In this document: positions 43,862 through 53,423 of the stretch, one piece after another
Layout of the letters: every line of letters begins with the position of its first letter
How positions within the stretch are numbered: position 1 is the stretch's first letter
Source: Pseudoalteromonas denitrificans DSM 6059
GTDB taxonomy: Bacteria; Pseudomonadota; Gammaproteobacteria; Enterobacterales; Alteromonadaceae
Direction: 5' to 3'
Assembly (NCBI RefSeq): GCF_900112265.1
Contig: NZ_FOLO01000036.1
Coordinates: 1 to 56,197 of the forward strand
Length of the DNA: 56,197 nt
The notes under the pieces: generated by a model
What the model saw: the letters and a program-made list of their open reading frames with translations, nothing else
What the model was told of the DNA's origin: nothing
The model's database searches: none
Program-made: the position numbers and the translations under genes

Positions 43862-44083
43862 ATGCCGAAACTATTTCCTTGGATGAATCAAATGGAAAAT
43901 AAATATTCAACACAAGAGTTTACAGTGAACAGCATTTATCTGGATACCGAATATTACTTGGGGGGAGAACTTTTTAAGTCGATTCCCGCAGGTTTCCCAA
44001 TTATCTATGATCCTAATGTATACGGCAGGAATATTAACAACTTTATCTTTATTACAGGGGGTAAATGCAGAACGGTTTTTTAG
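43862..44083 (+). CDS. Hypothetical protein (73 aa), uncertain
   Basis: This 73-residue open frame contains 'YYLGGELFKSIPAGFPIIYDPNVYGRNINNF', which reads like real protein, but I recognise no family. There is no clear ribosome-binding site. It begins at ATG 43862 (a TTG at 43850 is also in frame). It is divergent from the Fur-controlled RNA promoter, about 130 bp away. It could be a fragment of a decayed gene. Confidence 0.35.
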   Translation: MPKLFPWMNQMENKYSTQEFTVNSIYLDTEYYLGGELFKSIPAGFPIIYDPNVYGRNINNFIFITGGKCRTVF

Positions 44084-44096
44084 ATGAACAAGAAGT

Positions 44097-44124
44097 AAAG
44101 TACTAGGCTGTAAGATAGTACTTT
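44097..44124. repeat. Inverted repeat upstream of the DUF3857 operon
   Basis: AAAGTACTA (44097-44105) pairs perfectly with TAGTACTTT (44116-44124) around ten bases. It lies 13 bp after the preceding small frame and 55 bp before the transglutaminase-like gene. No T run follows, so it may be an operator or a weak terminator. Confidence 0.4.
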
Positions 44125-44179
44125 CGATTGTCTTCTAATAAATATACACTCCTGCGAAATTTATTTTAAGGAAGTTGAG

Positions 44180-46225
44180 ATGCTAAGGTTTAAAGATAGT
44201 TGGAACTTTATAATGTTGGGGTTGGTATGTTTACTAGCAACAGGGCTTGCTCAAGGACAGATCAATAGTATTAAGCCAAAGGTTCACATTGTTCAAACTC
44301 CCGATTGGATAGTTCCGCAAGATGTTGACTTATTAAATGTTAAAGGTTTAAGAGCACCGAGCCATTATTATTTAATTGATTCTCAAGTTAAAACTACAGA
44401 GTCTCAACAAGCTTATACACGTTATGTTTTTTCGTTGACAGATCCTTCAGCAATTGCTTCTCAGTCAAATATTCGGATTCGTTTTAGTCCTGCTTATCAA
44501 ACATTGAATATCCATGAAATAAAAGTAATAAGAGATAATAGGAATATTTACACTTTAAAATCGAAGGATATTCAAGTTATTAATGTAGAAAACCAACAGA
44601 AGCAAAATATTTATTCAGGAGATGTTGAGGCTTTAATATTACTTGATAACATAAGAGAAGGTGATGTTGTTGATTACAGTTTTACAATAATAGGTAAGAA
44701 CCCAATATTGGGTGATAAATTCTCTTGGTTTGCTTCATTAGCCAGTAATATTGCAGTGGATTTAATACATGTAAATGTAGATATGCCAATTGATAGAGTT
44801 TTGCAATTTGAGATAAAAGGTGTCGAGGCAGAAATTATAAAGGATTCAACATCAGATCGTCGACGCTACCAAATATCACAGTTTAATACACCAGCGGTGG
44901 TAGAAGAAGATAGTTTACCTGATTGGTATGATCCTTATCCAAGTATTCAATTTTCAGAGTACGAATCTTGGGAGCAAGTATCTAATTGGGCCAACGACTT
45001 ATTTGATGTTAAAGGTGATTTTTCAGAAGATTTACAGCAGTTTATCACAGAACTAAAGGCTTTAGAGGTTGATGAGGCTATCAATAAAGCGATACATTTT
45101 TCTCAGGATAAAGTGAGGTATTTAGGTTTAGAGTTTGGCTTAAACTCACATAAACCACATGCACCAAATGATGTTTTTGATAAGAGGTATGGTGACTGTA
45201 AAGATAAAACTCTATTATTAGTGACTTTGCTAAAACAAATAGGAGTCAAAGCTTACCCTGCTCTCGTTTCAAGCACTTCAAAGGGGCATGTATCTGATTA
45301 TTTACCTACTCACGCGGTCTTTGACCATGTTATTGTTCAAATAGAATATAAAAATAAAGTTTATTGGATTGATCCTACAATTACGCATCAAAGTGATTAT
45401 TTAGAAAGTAAATTTCAACCTAACTACGGTGAGGCTTTACTGCTTAATCATCAAGCTGGCGGTATAACATTATTTAAAGATCGGGTGGGATCTGAAAGTG
45501 AAATCTCTATAACAGAAAACTTAATTGCACCTGATTATTTTTCTGCAGTACAATGGAAAATCAAAACTGTAGCTAAAGGCAATAAAGCCGATAATTTACG
45601 TTATCGTATAAAAGTTCACGGAAAACAAAAGCTAGTAAATCAATATCTTAATTATTACGCAAAAGTTTATCCAGACATTGAACAGCTTGATGGAATGATA
45701 TTTGAAGACGATAAGGTAAATAATGTGATAACGCTATTTGAATCATACTTACTTCCTGAATTTTGGGCTCTAAATAAAAATAACCAAGCTGAGTTTACTT
45801 TATTTGCGGATAACTCAAATCAATATGTGGTGCTACCTCATATGATAAAAAGAAAGCAGCCACTTTATGTTTATGGGCCAATCTCATCCAAGCATAAAGT
45901 AACATTGCAATTACCAGAACATGTAAATTTTAATGTCGAAGATTTGTCAAGCAAGCATGAAGATGAATATATTTATTTTTCGTCTACTTTGTCTTATGAC
46001 AATAGGAAGTTGACCGTGGAAAATATTTATCGTAGTAAAAATGATACGGTCCATGTTTCAGATGTGCCTCAACATATTAGCTTATTGAAAAAAATAAGTA
46101 ATAAGATGAGCTATTCAAATGGTATATCTAATGTAACTCAAGATCCTGGCTATAAGTCTATGAAAAATCTAATGACTACATTAAAAACATATCAATCAGC
46201 GAAAATTATAAAGCAAGGACTTTAA
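44180..46225 (+). CDS. DUF3857/transglutaminase-like exported protein
   Basis: This 681-residue protein has a signal peptide (about 1-26). A DUF3857 beta domain (about 60-240) precedes a transglutaminase-like domain (about 280-410) with a visible triad: Cys340 in YGDCKDKT, His383 in FDHVIV and Asp398 in WIDPT. A C-terminal beta-rich part follows to 681. Family members are thought to act as periplasmic proteases or cross-linking enzymes, and most are uncharacterised. AAGGAAG precedes the ATG. The next gene starts one base after its stop, so they form a two-gene operon. Confidence 0.88.
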   Translation: MLRFKDSWNFIMLGLVCLLATGLAQGQINSIKPKVHIVQTPDWIVPQDVDLLNVKGLRAPSHYYLIDSQVKTTESQQAYTRYVFSLTDPSAIASQSNIRIRFSPAYQTLNIHEIKVIRDNRNIYTLKSKDIQVINVENQQKQNIYSGDVEALILLDNIREGDVVDYSFTIIGKNPILGDKFSWFASLASNIAVDLIHVNVDMPIDRVLQFEIKGVEAEIIKDSTSDRRRYQISQFNTPAVVEEDSLPDWYDPYPSIQFSEYESWEQVSNWANDLFDVKGDFSEDLQQFITELKALEVDEAINKAIHFSQDKVRYLGLEFGLNSHKPHAPNDVFDKRYGDCKDKTLLLVTLLKQIGVKAYPALVSSTSKGHVSDYLPTHAVFDHVIVQIEYKNKVYWIDPTITHQSDYLESKFQPNYGEALLLNHQAGGITLFKDRVGSESEISITENLIAPDYFSAVQWKIKTVAKGNKADNLRYRIKVHGKQKLVNQYLNYYAKVYPDIEQLDGMIFEDDKVNNVITLFESYLLPEFWALNKNNQAEFTLFADNSNQYVVLPHMIKRKQPLYVYGPISSKHKVTLQLPEHVNFNVEDLSSKHEDEYIYFSSTLSYDNRKLTVENIYRSKNDTVHVSDVPQHISLLKKISNKMSYSNGISNVTQDPGYKSMKNLMTTLKTYQSAKIIKQGL

Positions 46226-46226
46226 A

Positions 46227-47387
46227 GTGAAACTATTTATTAAACTAACTTTATTAGTTATGTGTTTTTATTTGCAAGCATGTGTCACAACTAAAGAAGT
46301 GCCATTATCGAGTGTTAGCGATTCGTTTAGTAAAAAAGATCCAAAATTAACGATATTTAAATTTAATCAATTATTAGAAAAGGCGTTAAATGAACAAGAT
46401 ACTGAATTTTTAAAACAGCAATTAAATATTAAGGCGATTAATAAAAAAATTCATTTAAAGCATCCTTATTTATTAAATACACAAAATAAAGCTTATAAAT
46501 TAAGTAATACATTAGCGACTAATTATTTGAGTGCATTAATGGGGGTTTCTAATTTATTTACTTGGCAATATTTATTTTCAACAACTGATATTGATGGTGA
46601 TTATATTGCACATTATCGTTTGAATAGTGATGAAGGGTATAATTACCTTGATATATATTTAACACACGATGATTTTAAAATAGTGGACCAGCATTCTTTA
46701 AGTTTTGAGTATTCGGCTATTGATTTTGTTTACCAAATATCAGAGTTAATGCTAAATACTGCAAGAGATAAAGAGTTACAACACGAAGTTAAATCTTTAA
46801 AAGAGTTATTTAGTGCGATAAAAAAAGGCGATTTTGATACTTTTCAATCTATTTATAAAGAATTAGATAGCAGTCTAAAAAAAGAACTTGTTATAGGTGA
46901 ATTTCTATTGCGAATGATGGGTAAGCTGCCAGCAATACAAGCTCAGTTATTTTGGCCTGAAGTGGTTAAGTTTTATGAAAAAATTAATAAAGACTCTTTG
47001 TCATTCGAAGGTCATTATTTTGAGAAAAAAAATTACATGAAAGCAATAAAATCAATTTTCACCTTACCCGAGCATGCTTTGCAAGATAGTAAAATGCAAA
47101 GTGAGTTGGCTCTGTTGTATGCATATGAAAAGTCTTTTGAGCGTTCATATGCTGCTGCTACTAATGCAATAATAGCAGAACCTTATAATACTGAAGCTTT
47201 TATAGTTCTATTACAAGTCAGTTTTATATCAAAAAACTATGCTATTAGTTTAGATGTAATTGATGTTTTAAATGCTAAGTTTAATTTCAAAATGACAGAA
47301 GAAGAAATTAAAACGTTAGAGGAGGCTAGCGGATTTTTAACTTCAGAAGTGTATGCTACTTGGCTTAGTAATCAAGTTTCTAGCTAG
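46227..47387 (+). CDS. Putative lipoprotein, operon partner of the transglutaminase-like protein
   Basis: This 386-residue protein has a lipoprotein signal ending YLQAC (lipid Cys at about 19). The rest is mostly helical, and the C-terminal third ('LALLYAYEKSFERSYAAATNAIIAEPYNTEAFIVLLQVSFISKNYAISLDVIDVL') resembles TPR-like helical pairs. It begins with GTG at 46227, with AAGGAC just upstream and one base after the previous stop. I recognise no named family. The tight coupling suggests it works with the transglutaminase-like protein at the envelope. Confidence 0.8.
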   Translation: MKLFIKLTLLVMCFYLQACVTTKEVPLSSVSDSFSKKDPKLTIFKFNQLLEKALNEQDTEFLKQQLNIKAINKKIHLKHPYLLNTQNKAYKLSNTLATNYLSALMGVSNLFTWQYLFSTTDIDGDYIAHYRLNSDEGYNYLDIYLTHDDFKIVDQHSLSFEYSAIDFVYQISELMLNTARDKELQHEVKSLKELFSAIKKGDFDTFQSIYKELDSSLKKELVIGEFLLRMMGKLPAIQAQLFWPEVVKFYEKINKDSLSFEGHYFEKKNYMKAIKSIFTLPEHALQDSKMQSELALLYAYEKSFERSYAAATNAIIAEPYNTEAFIVLLQVSFISKNYAISLDVIDVLNAKFNFKMTEEEIKTLEEASGFLTSEVYATWLSNQVSS

Positions 47388-47404
47388 CTATAGTTGTTTG
47401 AATT

Positions 47405-47442
47405 AAATAGTGGTTACCCATGTAAGAGGTAGCTACTATTTT
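47405..47442. terminator. Hairpin between convergent genes
   Basis: AATAGTGGTTACC (47406-47418) pairs with GGTAGCTACTATT (47428-47440) with two mismatches and is followed by a short T tract. It lies between the convergent lipoprotein and AraC genes. Confidence 0.6.
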
Positions 47443-47455
47443 AACTGTCTGAAAA

Positions 47456-48319
47456 CTATAACTGTTTTCTAAATTCTCTCGGCGATATACCTATTAGCTT
47501 TTTGAAATACCGGCCCATGTGGCTTTGATTTGAAAAGCCCACTTTTAGTGAAATGTCAGCTAAATTTAAACGTGAGTGGGCAAGTTCATATTTTACGTGA
47601 TCAATTCTGACTGATGTTAAATACTCTTGTGGTGTTTGTGCCATGCTTTCCTTGAACATTCTACAAAAATGAAACTCGCTCAACTGCGCTAGATCAGCAA
47701 GTTCGGATAAGTAAATTTGTCTTTGATAGTTTGCATGCATAAAATCACAAATAAGATCACATATTTTTGGTGATAGACCTCCTTTTAAGGGAGATTTAAT
47801 TTTTGTATTACTCATGTTTTGTAACATAGAGATTAAAATAGTATCTGTGACTTGTTCTATTGCAAGCTGAGAGTCAGATGTGTGCCAATTAGCTGTTGCC
47901 ATATTGTGGCGAAATAAAGCTTCTAACCCTAAATCTTGAGTAAAAGTGAGTTCAGGTAATTGAATTGTTCTGGGGTCTATATCAAATACTCTTAATGCTA
48001 AACGTTTTATATAGGTATCATCAAAATATAAATGCATGAACTGTTGCGTTTCACCTACCTGCCATTCACTCTCACACCCTTTAGGCATTAAGCAAAATCG
48101 ACCAGGAGCTCCTTTATTTGCATTTATGTCGGTTCTAAAAGTGCCATGCCCACCAGATAAATACATGCTTAAAGTATGTTGTTTATTATTTTCATAAGTG
48201 AGGTGTTCATGTTCATTTTGGTAATGAGCCCACGTTAACCCCTGTGTTAAAGATTTATGTCTTACACAGGTTTTTTTTGATAGCTCAAAGCTGATAGGTT
48301 TTTTAATAAATTTGCTCAT
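47456..48319 (-). CDS. AraC-family regulator
   Basis: This 287-residue protein has an N-terminal ligand domain (about 20-170) and a C-terminal AraC DNA-binding domain (about 190-287, 'YLSELADLAQLSEFHFCRMFKESMAQTPQEYL' and 'LADISLKVGFSNQSHMGRYFKKLIGISPREF'). It is divergent from an EamA-family exporter whose start is 149 bp away and probably controls it. Confidence 0.88.
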   Translation of the reverse strand: MSKFIKKPISFELSKKTCVRHKSLTQGLTWAHYQNEHEHLTYENNKQHTLSMYLSGGHGTFRTDINANKGAPGRFCLMPKGCESEWQVGETQQFMHLYFDDTYIKRLALRVFDIDPRTIQLPELTFTQDLGLEALFRHNMATANWHTSDSQLAIEQVTDTILISMLQNMSNTKIKSPLKGGLSPKICDLICDFMHANYQRQIYLSELADLAQLSEFHFCRMFKESMAQTPQEYLTSVRIDHVKYELAHSRLNLADISLKVGFSNQSHMGRYFKKLIGISPREFRKQL

Positions 48320-48467
48320 GAAATAAGCCTAACGTTTAAGTATTAGTCACTCAAGGTTTAGCATCATAATAACCGCAATATCGTGTTAATTTTCAAAATA
48401 TAATGACAGAAATGAAATATATATTGATTGATAATAAATTTTTAGCATTTTGATAAGTGAGAATCTA

Positions 48468-49388
48468 ATGTCGGCGATATTATATGCTTTGATGATTTTT
48501 GTTTGGGGGTTTTCTTGGATTGCCATAAAGTGGCAACAAGGTAATGTACCAATGGAAGTCTCTATTTTATATCGATTTTCTTTGGCTGTCGTAGTGATGT
48601 TTGTTATTGGGAAGCTATTTAATAAATTACAGCGAGTACATAAAGCAGACCAAAAATTTTTTGCATTACAAGGTTTGTGTTTATTTTGTTGTAATTTTTT
48701 ATTCTTTTATAGCTCTACAGCTTATATTGCCAGTGGTTTAACCGCAGTTGTAATGGCAACAGCACCTATATTTAATGCGATACATGGTCGAATTTTTTAT
48801 GGAACTCCACCTAATAACAATTTTTGGTTAGGTGTCATTATTGGATTAATGGGGATTTGCAGTTTATTTGCAGGAGACTTATTGCAAACCAATTGGTCGA
48901 AAGAAGTTTTGCTAGGCTTGTTTTATGCTTTAGCGGGTACCTGGTGTTTTTCTATTGGCAATATGATCAGCATACGCAATACTAAAAATAATGTGCAACC
49001 TTTTACTGCGACAAGTTATGCCATGTTATATGGCTGTGCCGCTTTATTTATGATCATTTTATTTAAAGATTTGAATTTTGAAATTATGTTGGAGCTACGT
49101 TATTTAGCGAGCCTTGCATATTTGGCGGTTCCAGCCACTGTGATAGGATTTACAGTATACTTATTATTGGTTGATAGAATAGGTGCCAATAATGCTGCAT
49201 ATCTATTAGTGATCACACCTATTGTGGCATTAGTTGTTTCTAGCATATTTGAAAATTACCAATGGACGATATTTTCAACCTTAGGTTTATTGTGTGTTGT
49301 ATTAGGTAATGTGATCACTCAAATTAAAAAGCCTTTATTATCTTATATCGTTAAGCCTCATGAGTTTGGTTTTAAGCTAAGTAAATAA
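48468..49388 (+). CDS. DMT-superfamily (EamA) transporter
   Basis: This 306-residue inner-membrane protein has about ten hydrophobic segments in two EamA repeats ('ILYALMIFVWGFSWIAIKWQQG' opening the first and 'LLGLFYALAGTWCFSIGNMIS' the second). The family exports metabolites such as amino acids. I chose ATG 48468, preceded by GTGAG; an in-frame TTG at 48450 is less likely. It is divergent from the AraC gene. The GDCCVxC pseudogene starts 4 bp after its stop. The substrate is unknown. Confidence 0.88.
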   Translation: MSAILYALMIFVWGFSWIAIKWQQGNVPMEVSILYRFSLAVVVMFVIGKLFNKLQRVHKADQKFFALQGLCLFCCNFLFFYSSTAYIASGLTAVVMATAPIFNAIHGRIFYGTPPNNNFWLGVIIGLMGICSLFAGDLLQTNWSKEVLLGLFYALAGTWCFSIGNMISIRNTKNNVQPFTATSYAMLYGCAALFMIILFKDLNFEIMLELRYLASLAYLAVPATVIGFTVYLLLVDRIGANNAAYLLVITPIVALVVSSIFENYQWTIFSTLGLLCVVLGNVITQIKKPLLSYIVKPHEFGFKLSK

Positions 49389-49391
49389 AAA

Positions 49392-49605
49392 ATGCATATT
49401 ATTAAAAATTCAAAACTAATTTGTCCACAATGTGGTTTAAAGTGTTATTAGAAATGCCAAGAAATTATTGTCAGTGGTTTTATGAATGCAGGGCTTTTAA
49501 AAACGACTAAAACCGCTAGAAGATGATTGTTGTGTATTTTGCTTTTATGGCTCAGTGCCTTGCCCACCGACCCAAGCAGGTCAGCCTTGTTGTGGTCGTA
49601 AATGA
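49392..49605 (+). pseudogene. Frameshifted GDCCVxC-type small Cys-rich protein gene
   Basis: Three frames together reproduce a GDCCVxC-domain protein. Frame one (from ATG 49392) gives 'MHIIKNSKLICPQCG', frame two 'EMPRNYCQWFYECRAFK', and frame three 'RLKPLEDDCCVFCFYGSVP' followed by CPP and a CC near the end, stopping at TGA 49603-49605. The normal protein is a single chain of about 65-70 residues with the same order of motifs: CPxCG, MPxxxCQxFYEC, LKP, GDCCVFCSYG and CPP. Both shifts fall near A runs. The signature Gly is Asp here (DDCC). It lies directly behind the EamA gene. Either the gene is dead or the sequence has homopolymer errors. Confidence 0.8.
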
Positions 49606-49666
49606 AGTACTTTAATAAGATTGAATGTATATCAAAATATGAGCTACATTCAATCTTTATATTAAT

Positions 49667-52200
49667 TTAAGCCTCTAACGCTTTTTTAATGATTAAATCT
49701 AAATACGCTTTGTGTGCTTTAGTTGCCTCATCAGCCCCCCAAGAGGTATCTTGTTGAGTGATAGTATGTAACTGATAAAGCGCCGAGGTTTTAGCTAAAT
49801 TATCATACTTGGACTTTTTCCCTATACCTGCAATTTTTATTAATCTTTGCACATATTCAATTTGCAAATTTTGACTCATTGAATTTACGACTTTTCATCT
49901 ATAAAAATAGCAGCAGTTAAATCTTTCATATAAGTTGTTAAATCATATTCATTACCATATAAGCTAGTATCCGAAATACGTTGTAATACATTGGCATGTA
50001 ATAATTGATTTAATACTGATACTTGCACATTTAATACCATTTTATGTGCTTTCGGGTCTTCATTTTTACCATAATGGCTAAAGCCACGGCGTTGATGTTG
50101 TAAATGAGTATAAAGCGGTTTTATTGCTGCTAATGTATCTGGCGCAAAAACATATTGAGCTAATGCGTCCATTGCAGCTTTTTGTGTGGCTTTTGGTACT
50201 GGTGTATAGGGTTGTATTTTAGTTTGCCTATTAGCAGAGTTGTTATTAATAAAATGTCGTTCAACATAAACCCCGCCAATTTGACGGGAGATTATTTCTG
50301 CTTGCCTTTTATATTGGCCGTATAAAACATTCGTTGAAATTAATAATTGTTGGTATGAATTTCCATCAGTCAATGATTTTTGTTTTAACTCATCAAAAGT
50401 ATGGTTTATAAGAGCCATACGATCTGTCGCATAAGCTACTGGGTTTGATGACATATCTCCGATCATAACTCTAGGATCAATATGAAGACCTGGGGACGCA
50501 TATCATCGGCATCATTACCAAATGCTAAGCCTTTGTCTGCTGAATGAGATAATATTTTATTAAGTCTTTGCTGTTCTGCTATTTTATCCGTTAAAGCAGT
50601 TGAATAACCGTATTCAATCGCCCATAAGTCATAAGGACCGGATTTTACCTGAAAATAATCGCCTTGTGTTATGCCTATCGGTGCGATATTAGCGGGTGTA
50701 TAATCCATTACTGAGCCTGTTAATATACCTTTTGTGAGTGATTTTTTGTGAACGTCTTTTTCGTCCCATAAAATAGAGGCTTTCATATTATGGTTCAGCC
50801 CTAAGGTATGGCCTACCTCATGTAAAATTAACATGCGTAGCCCTTCATCTAATAAAGCTTTTTCTTGAATTGATGAACCACTTGCTAGGGTTTTCCCTAA
50901 AATCAACCCTTGTTGTAATGCGTGACCTGCACTGCAGTTAAGGCCTTCAATTTTAGTTGTAATATCAGTTAAGCTGGTGGCACCTTGACTATATAGTTTG
51001 TCGTAAACCCAACGGTTTTTCATAAATACGAATTACAACATTATGTCGGCACCCATAATCTCACCTGTAAGTGGGTTGGCTAATGAGGGGCCATAACCGC
51101 CAAATGGTGGTTTAGGTGATGAGGTCCAACGTAAAACATTATAATTAATGTCGCCAGCATCCCATTTTGCATCATCAGGCTGTACTTTAACTTGCATTGC
51201 ATTTTTAAAACCGGCTTTTTCAAATGCACTATTCCAACTTAAAACTGCTTCTTTGATCGTATTGCGCCATTCATATGGTGTGGTATTTTCTATCCACCAA
51301 ACGATAGGTTTGATTGGCTCAGATAATGTTGCCGAAGCGTCTTTCTTTTTTAGATCCCAGCGATTGATCACATCTTGATAGGGAGCCCATTCACTTGAAG
51401 TCATTTGGTCATATTGCTGGGTAAAATAGCCTATACGAGCGTCATCAAGGCGAGGTTTAAAATCGTTTTTTGGTAAGGTAACAAATGAATGTTGTATTTT
51501 TATAGATACTGAACGCGGATCTGTCACTGCACTAGAACCATAAATACTTGGATTTGCATTATTAAAGACATAATCAACTACGATATCTACATTATTGTCA
51601 TAACTACGCTTATTTACGATACGTGATTTTTTGTCGTTTAACTTTCCTAGCTTAAATCGTTTTTTTGCTTTTTTTATCGTCAACTCGTGCCCAGGGAGAT
51701 ACCTTGTGTAGCGCTTCACTTAAAAATAATTTATCAATTTTAAGTGCAAATTGTCCTTTTTCTTCTTTCTCTATTTTAATACTGGCTAAAACTGCCTCAC
51801 TAATGTTGGCATCTTGCGCTTTGCTGATTGGACTATTTTGATCAAATTTATGTATGGGAGTTTTACTTATGATATCTATGCGGTCAAAGTGGCGTCTAAA
51901 TTCAATTATTTTAGTTTCTCTGTATGCGCCTTTAAAATGGCCCGCATCTGTAATACCGTTGACTGTATGGGCAAAATATAAAATAGGAGAATTGAGCTGA
52001 CTCTCATTGAGTAACATTAAAGTTTTGCCTGTTTTTTTATCTTGATAAAAGTTTAAAAGCCCTTTGGTTTCAATTTTATTAGCTAATAATTCCGTGAGTG
52101 TTTTATCTTTTTTCTTTTTTTTGTCTTTGTCTGCGGCGTAAGCAGAACAATTTCCAGCAATTGCAAATATTAGGGCCAGAGAAATACGTGAGAATTTCAT
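49667..52200 (-). pseudogene. Broken zinc-dependent metalloprotease (DUF5117/DUF5118/DUF4953 type)
   Basis: Five fragments align end to end as one protein of about 840 residues. It starts with a signal peptide at 52200 (MKFSRISLAL...), then 'PILYFAHTVNGITDAGHFKG' and 'LGKLNDKKSRIVNKRSYDNN', 'SPKPPFGGYGPSLANPLTGE', the zinc motif LHEVGHTLGLNHN, 'SVMDYTPANIAP', and a helical C-terminus ending at 49667. Four lesions are visible: a frameshift in a seven-A run near 51660, an in-frame TAA replacing Glu (51036-51038) between 'GADIML' and 'FVFMKNR', a one-base loss near 50494 (CGTCCCCAGG), and a frameshift near 49893. Intact relatives are large exported zinc peptidases in Alteromonadales and Bacteroidetes. 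Residues between lesions look well conserved, so inactivation is recent. Confidence 0.88.
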
Positions 52201-52357
52201 TGGTAACTTCCTTTATTAAATTATTTTATATCACTGATAGAAATTACACTTTTTACTTTCTTGCCACAAAAGGCAAACGTAAGTAAATGTGAATAATCTA
52301 GTATGAAGGTCTAATAATAAGTAAAATGAACAAAAATTTTATGAACGTAACTGAGCA

Positions 52358-52969
52358 ATGCAGGCAAATTCTTTAGTTGTACTTGATTTTGAAACTACAG
52401 GTTTATCTCCAAATATGGGAGATAGGGCGATAGAAATTGGTGCGGTAAAAATTAAAAATGGTGAAATAACGGAATCTTTTTCCCAATTGATGGATCCGGG
52501 GTTTCGTATTACTGGCTTTATTGAAGACTATACGGGAATAAGTAATCACATGCTTAAGGGGATGCCTTCATGCGCTCAAGTGATGGGGGAATTTTCAGAC
52601 TTTATTGGCGATTCAAATTTGGTGGCTCATAATGCTTCCTTTGATAAACGTTTTTTAGATGCAGAGTTGGCATTATTATCAAAAAGTTATTCTGGGCAAT
52701 TTGCCTGCTCTATGCTGATGGCGCGAAGAATTTACCAAAATGCGCCCACTCATAAGTTGGGAGATTTAATACGTTATAAAAATATTCCTTCTGATGGTGG
52801 TTTTCACCGTGCTTTATATGATTCTCAAATGACAGTTAAACTTTGGTTAACTATGCTAGAAGATATAAAACAAGATTATGGTCTAAAGGATATATCATTT
52901 TCATTAGTGAAGAAATTGATAAAAACACCTAAAAAATCAGTTCATGAGTTTCTTAACAATCAGAAATAA
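52358..52969 (+). CDS. DnaQ-like 3'-5' exonuclease (DEDDh)
   Basis: This 203-residue protein has an exonuclease domain of the DnaQ/PolC epsilon type. Exo I is 'VVLDFETTGLS', Exo II 'LVAHNASFDKRFLD' and Exo III 'HRALYDSQMT', giving the DEDDh set. It is a stand-alone domain, without a polymerase or helicase part, like other small proofreading-type exonucleases. It should be cytosolic and act on single-stranded DNA or RNA ends. A terminator follows immediately. Confidence 0.88.
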   Translation: MQANSLVVLDFETTGLSPNMGDRAIEIGAVKIKNGEITESFSQLMDPGFRITGFIEDYTGISNHMLKGMPSCAQVMGEFSDFIGDSNLVAHNASFDKRFLDAELALLSKSYSGQFACSMLMARRIYQNAPTHKLGDLIRYKNIPSDGGFHRALYDSQMTVKLWLTMLEDIKQDYGLKDISFSLVKKLIKTPKKSVHEFLNNQK

Positions 52970-52995
52970 AAAAGGGCTTAAACTTAAGCCCTTTT
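52970..52995. terminator. Intrinsic terminator between exonuclease and DUF3622 genes
   Basis: AAAAGGGCTTA (52970-52980) pairs perfectly with TAAGCCCTTTT (52985-52995). It lies directly after the exonuclease stop and 20 bp from the end of the convergent DUF3622 gene. Confidence 0.85.
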
Positions 52996-53015
52996 CCTAT
53001 CAAATCACGGATTAA

Positions 53016-53345
53016 TTATTCTTCGTCTTGTTCTTGATCTTCTTCAGCTGCTAGGCGAGCAGCTAAACGTTTTGCTTTATATTCTTCTTCTTTTTCTGCT
53101 GCTTTAGCTTCAAGTTCATTTCTTACAACACGTTTATCTGCTTTACGTTTATTACGCTCTTGTAAATTTTGTAAAAAGACTTCTAATTGTTCTTTGCCCC
53201 ATTGCTGGGCAGCTTCTTGAGATTCAAAACCCTTTTTACGTTTAGAAACGCTTGTTTTTCTAGCTGAAACACGACGTGTTATTTCTGCATGCCATTTCTC
53301 ACCGTCTTGAATAACTTTGTAATCAAATTTCTTTTCTTGTGCCAT
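53016..53345 (-). CDS. DUF3622-family protein
   Basis: This 109-residue cytosolic protein has the DUF3622 pattern: 'FDYKVIQDGEKWHAEITRRVSARKTSVSKRKKGFESQEAAQQWGKEQL' (about 7-55) followed by a highly charged helical tail rich in Lys, Arg and Glu. The family is restricted to marine gammaproteobacteria such as Vibrio, Shewanella and Alteromonas, and its function is unknown. It lies 78 bp downstream of dbpA on the same strand. Confidence 0.85.
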   Translation of the reverse strand: MAQEKKFDYKVIQDGEKWHAEITRRVSARKTSVSKRKKGFESQEAAQQWGKEQLEVFLQNLQERNKRKADKRVVRNELEAKAAEKEEEYKAKRLAARLAAEEDQEQDEE

Positions 53346-53423
53346 GAGCTTTATTTCCTAAATTCTGTGTATTGAATGAATATCTAATTTTTAAGGTGAT
53401 AATACAAAATTGATTATGTGTAA

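Noticed and set aside
51652..51719. Programmed frameshifting at the seven-A run in the metalloprotease gene
   Set aside because: Restoring the frame needs a +1 change, not the usual -1 slippage on A runs, and three further lesions follow, so decay or sequence error is simpler.
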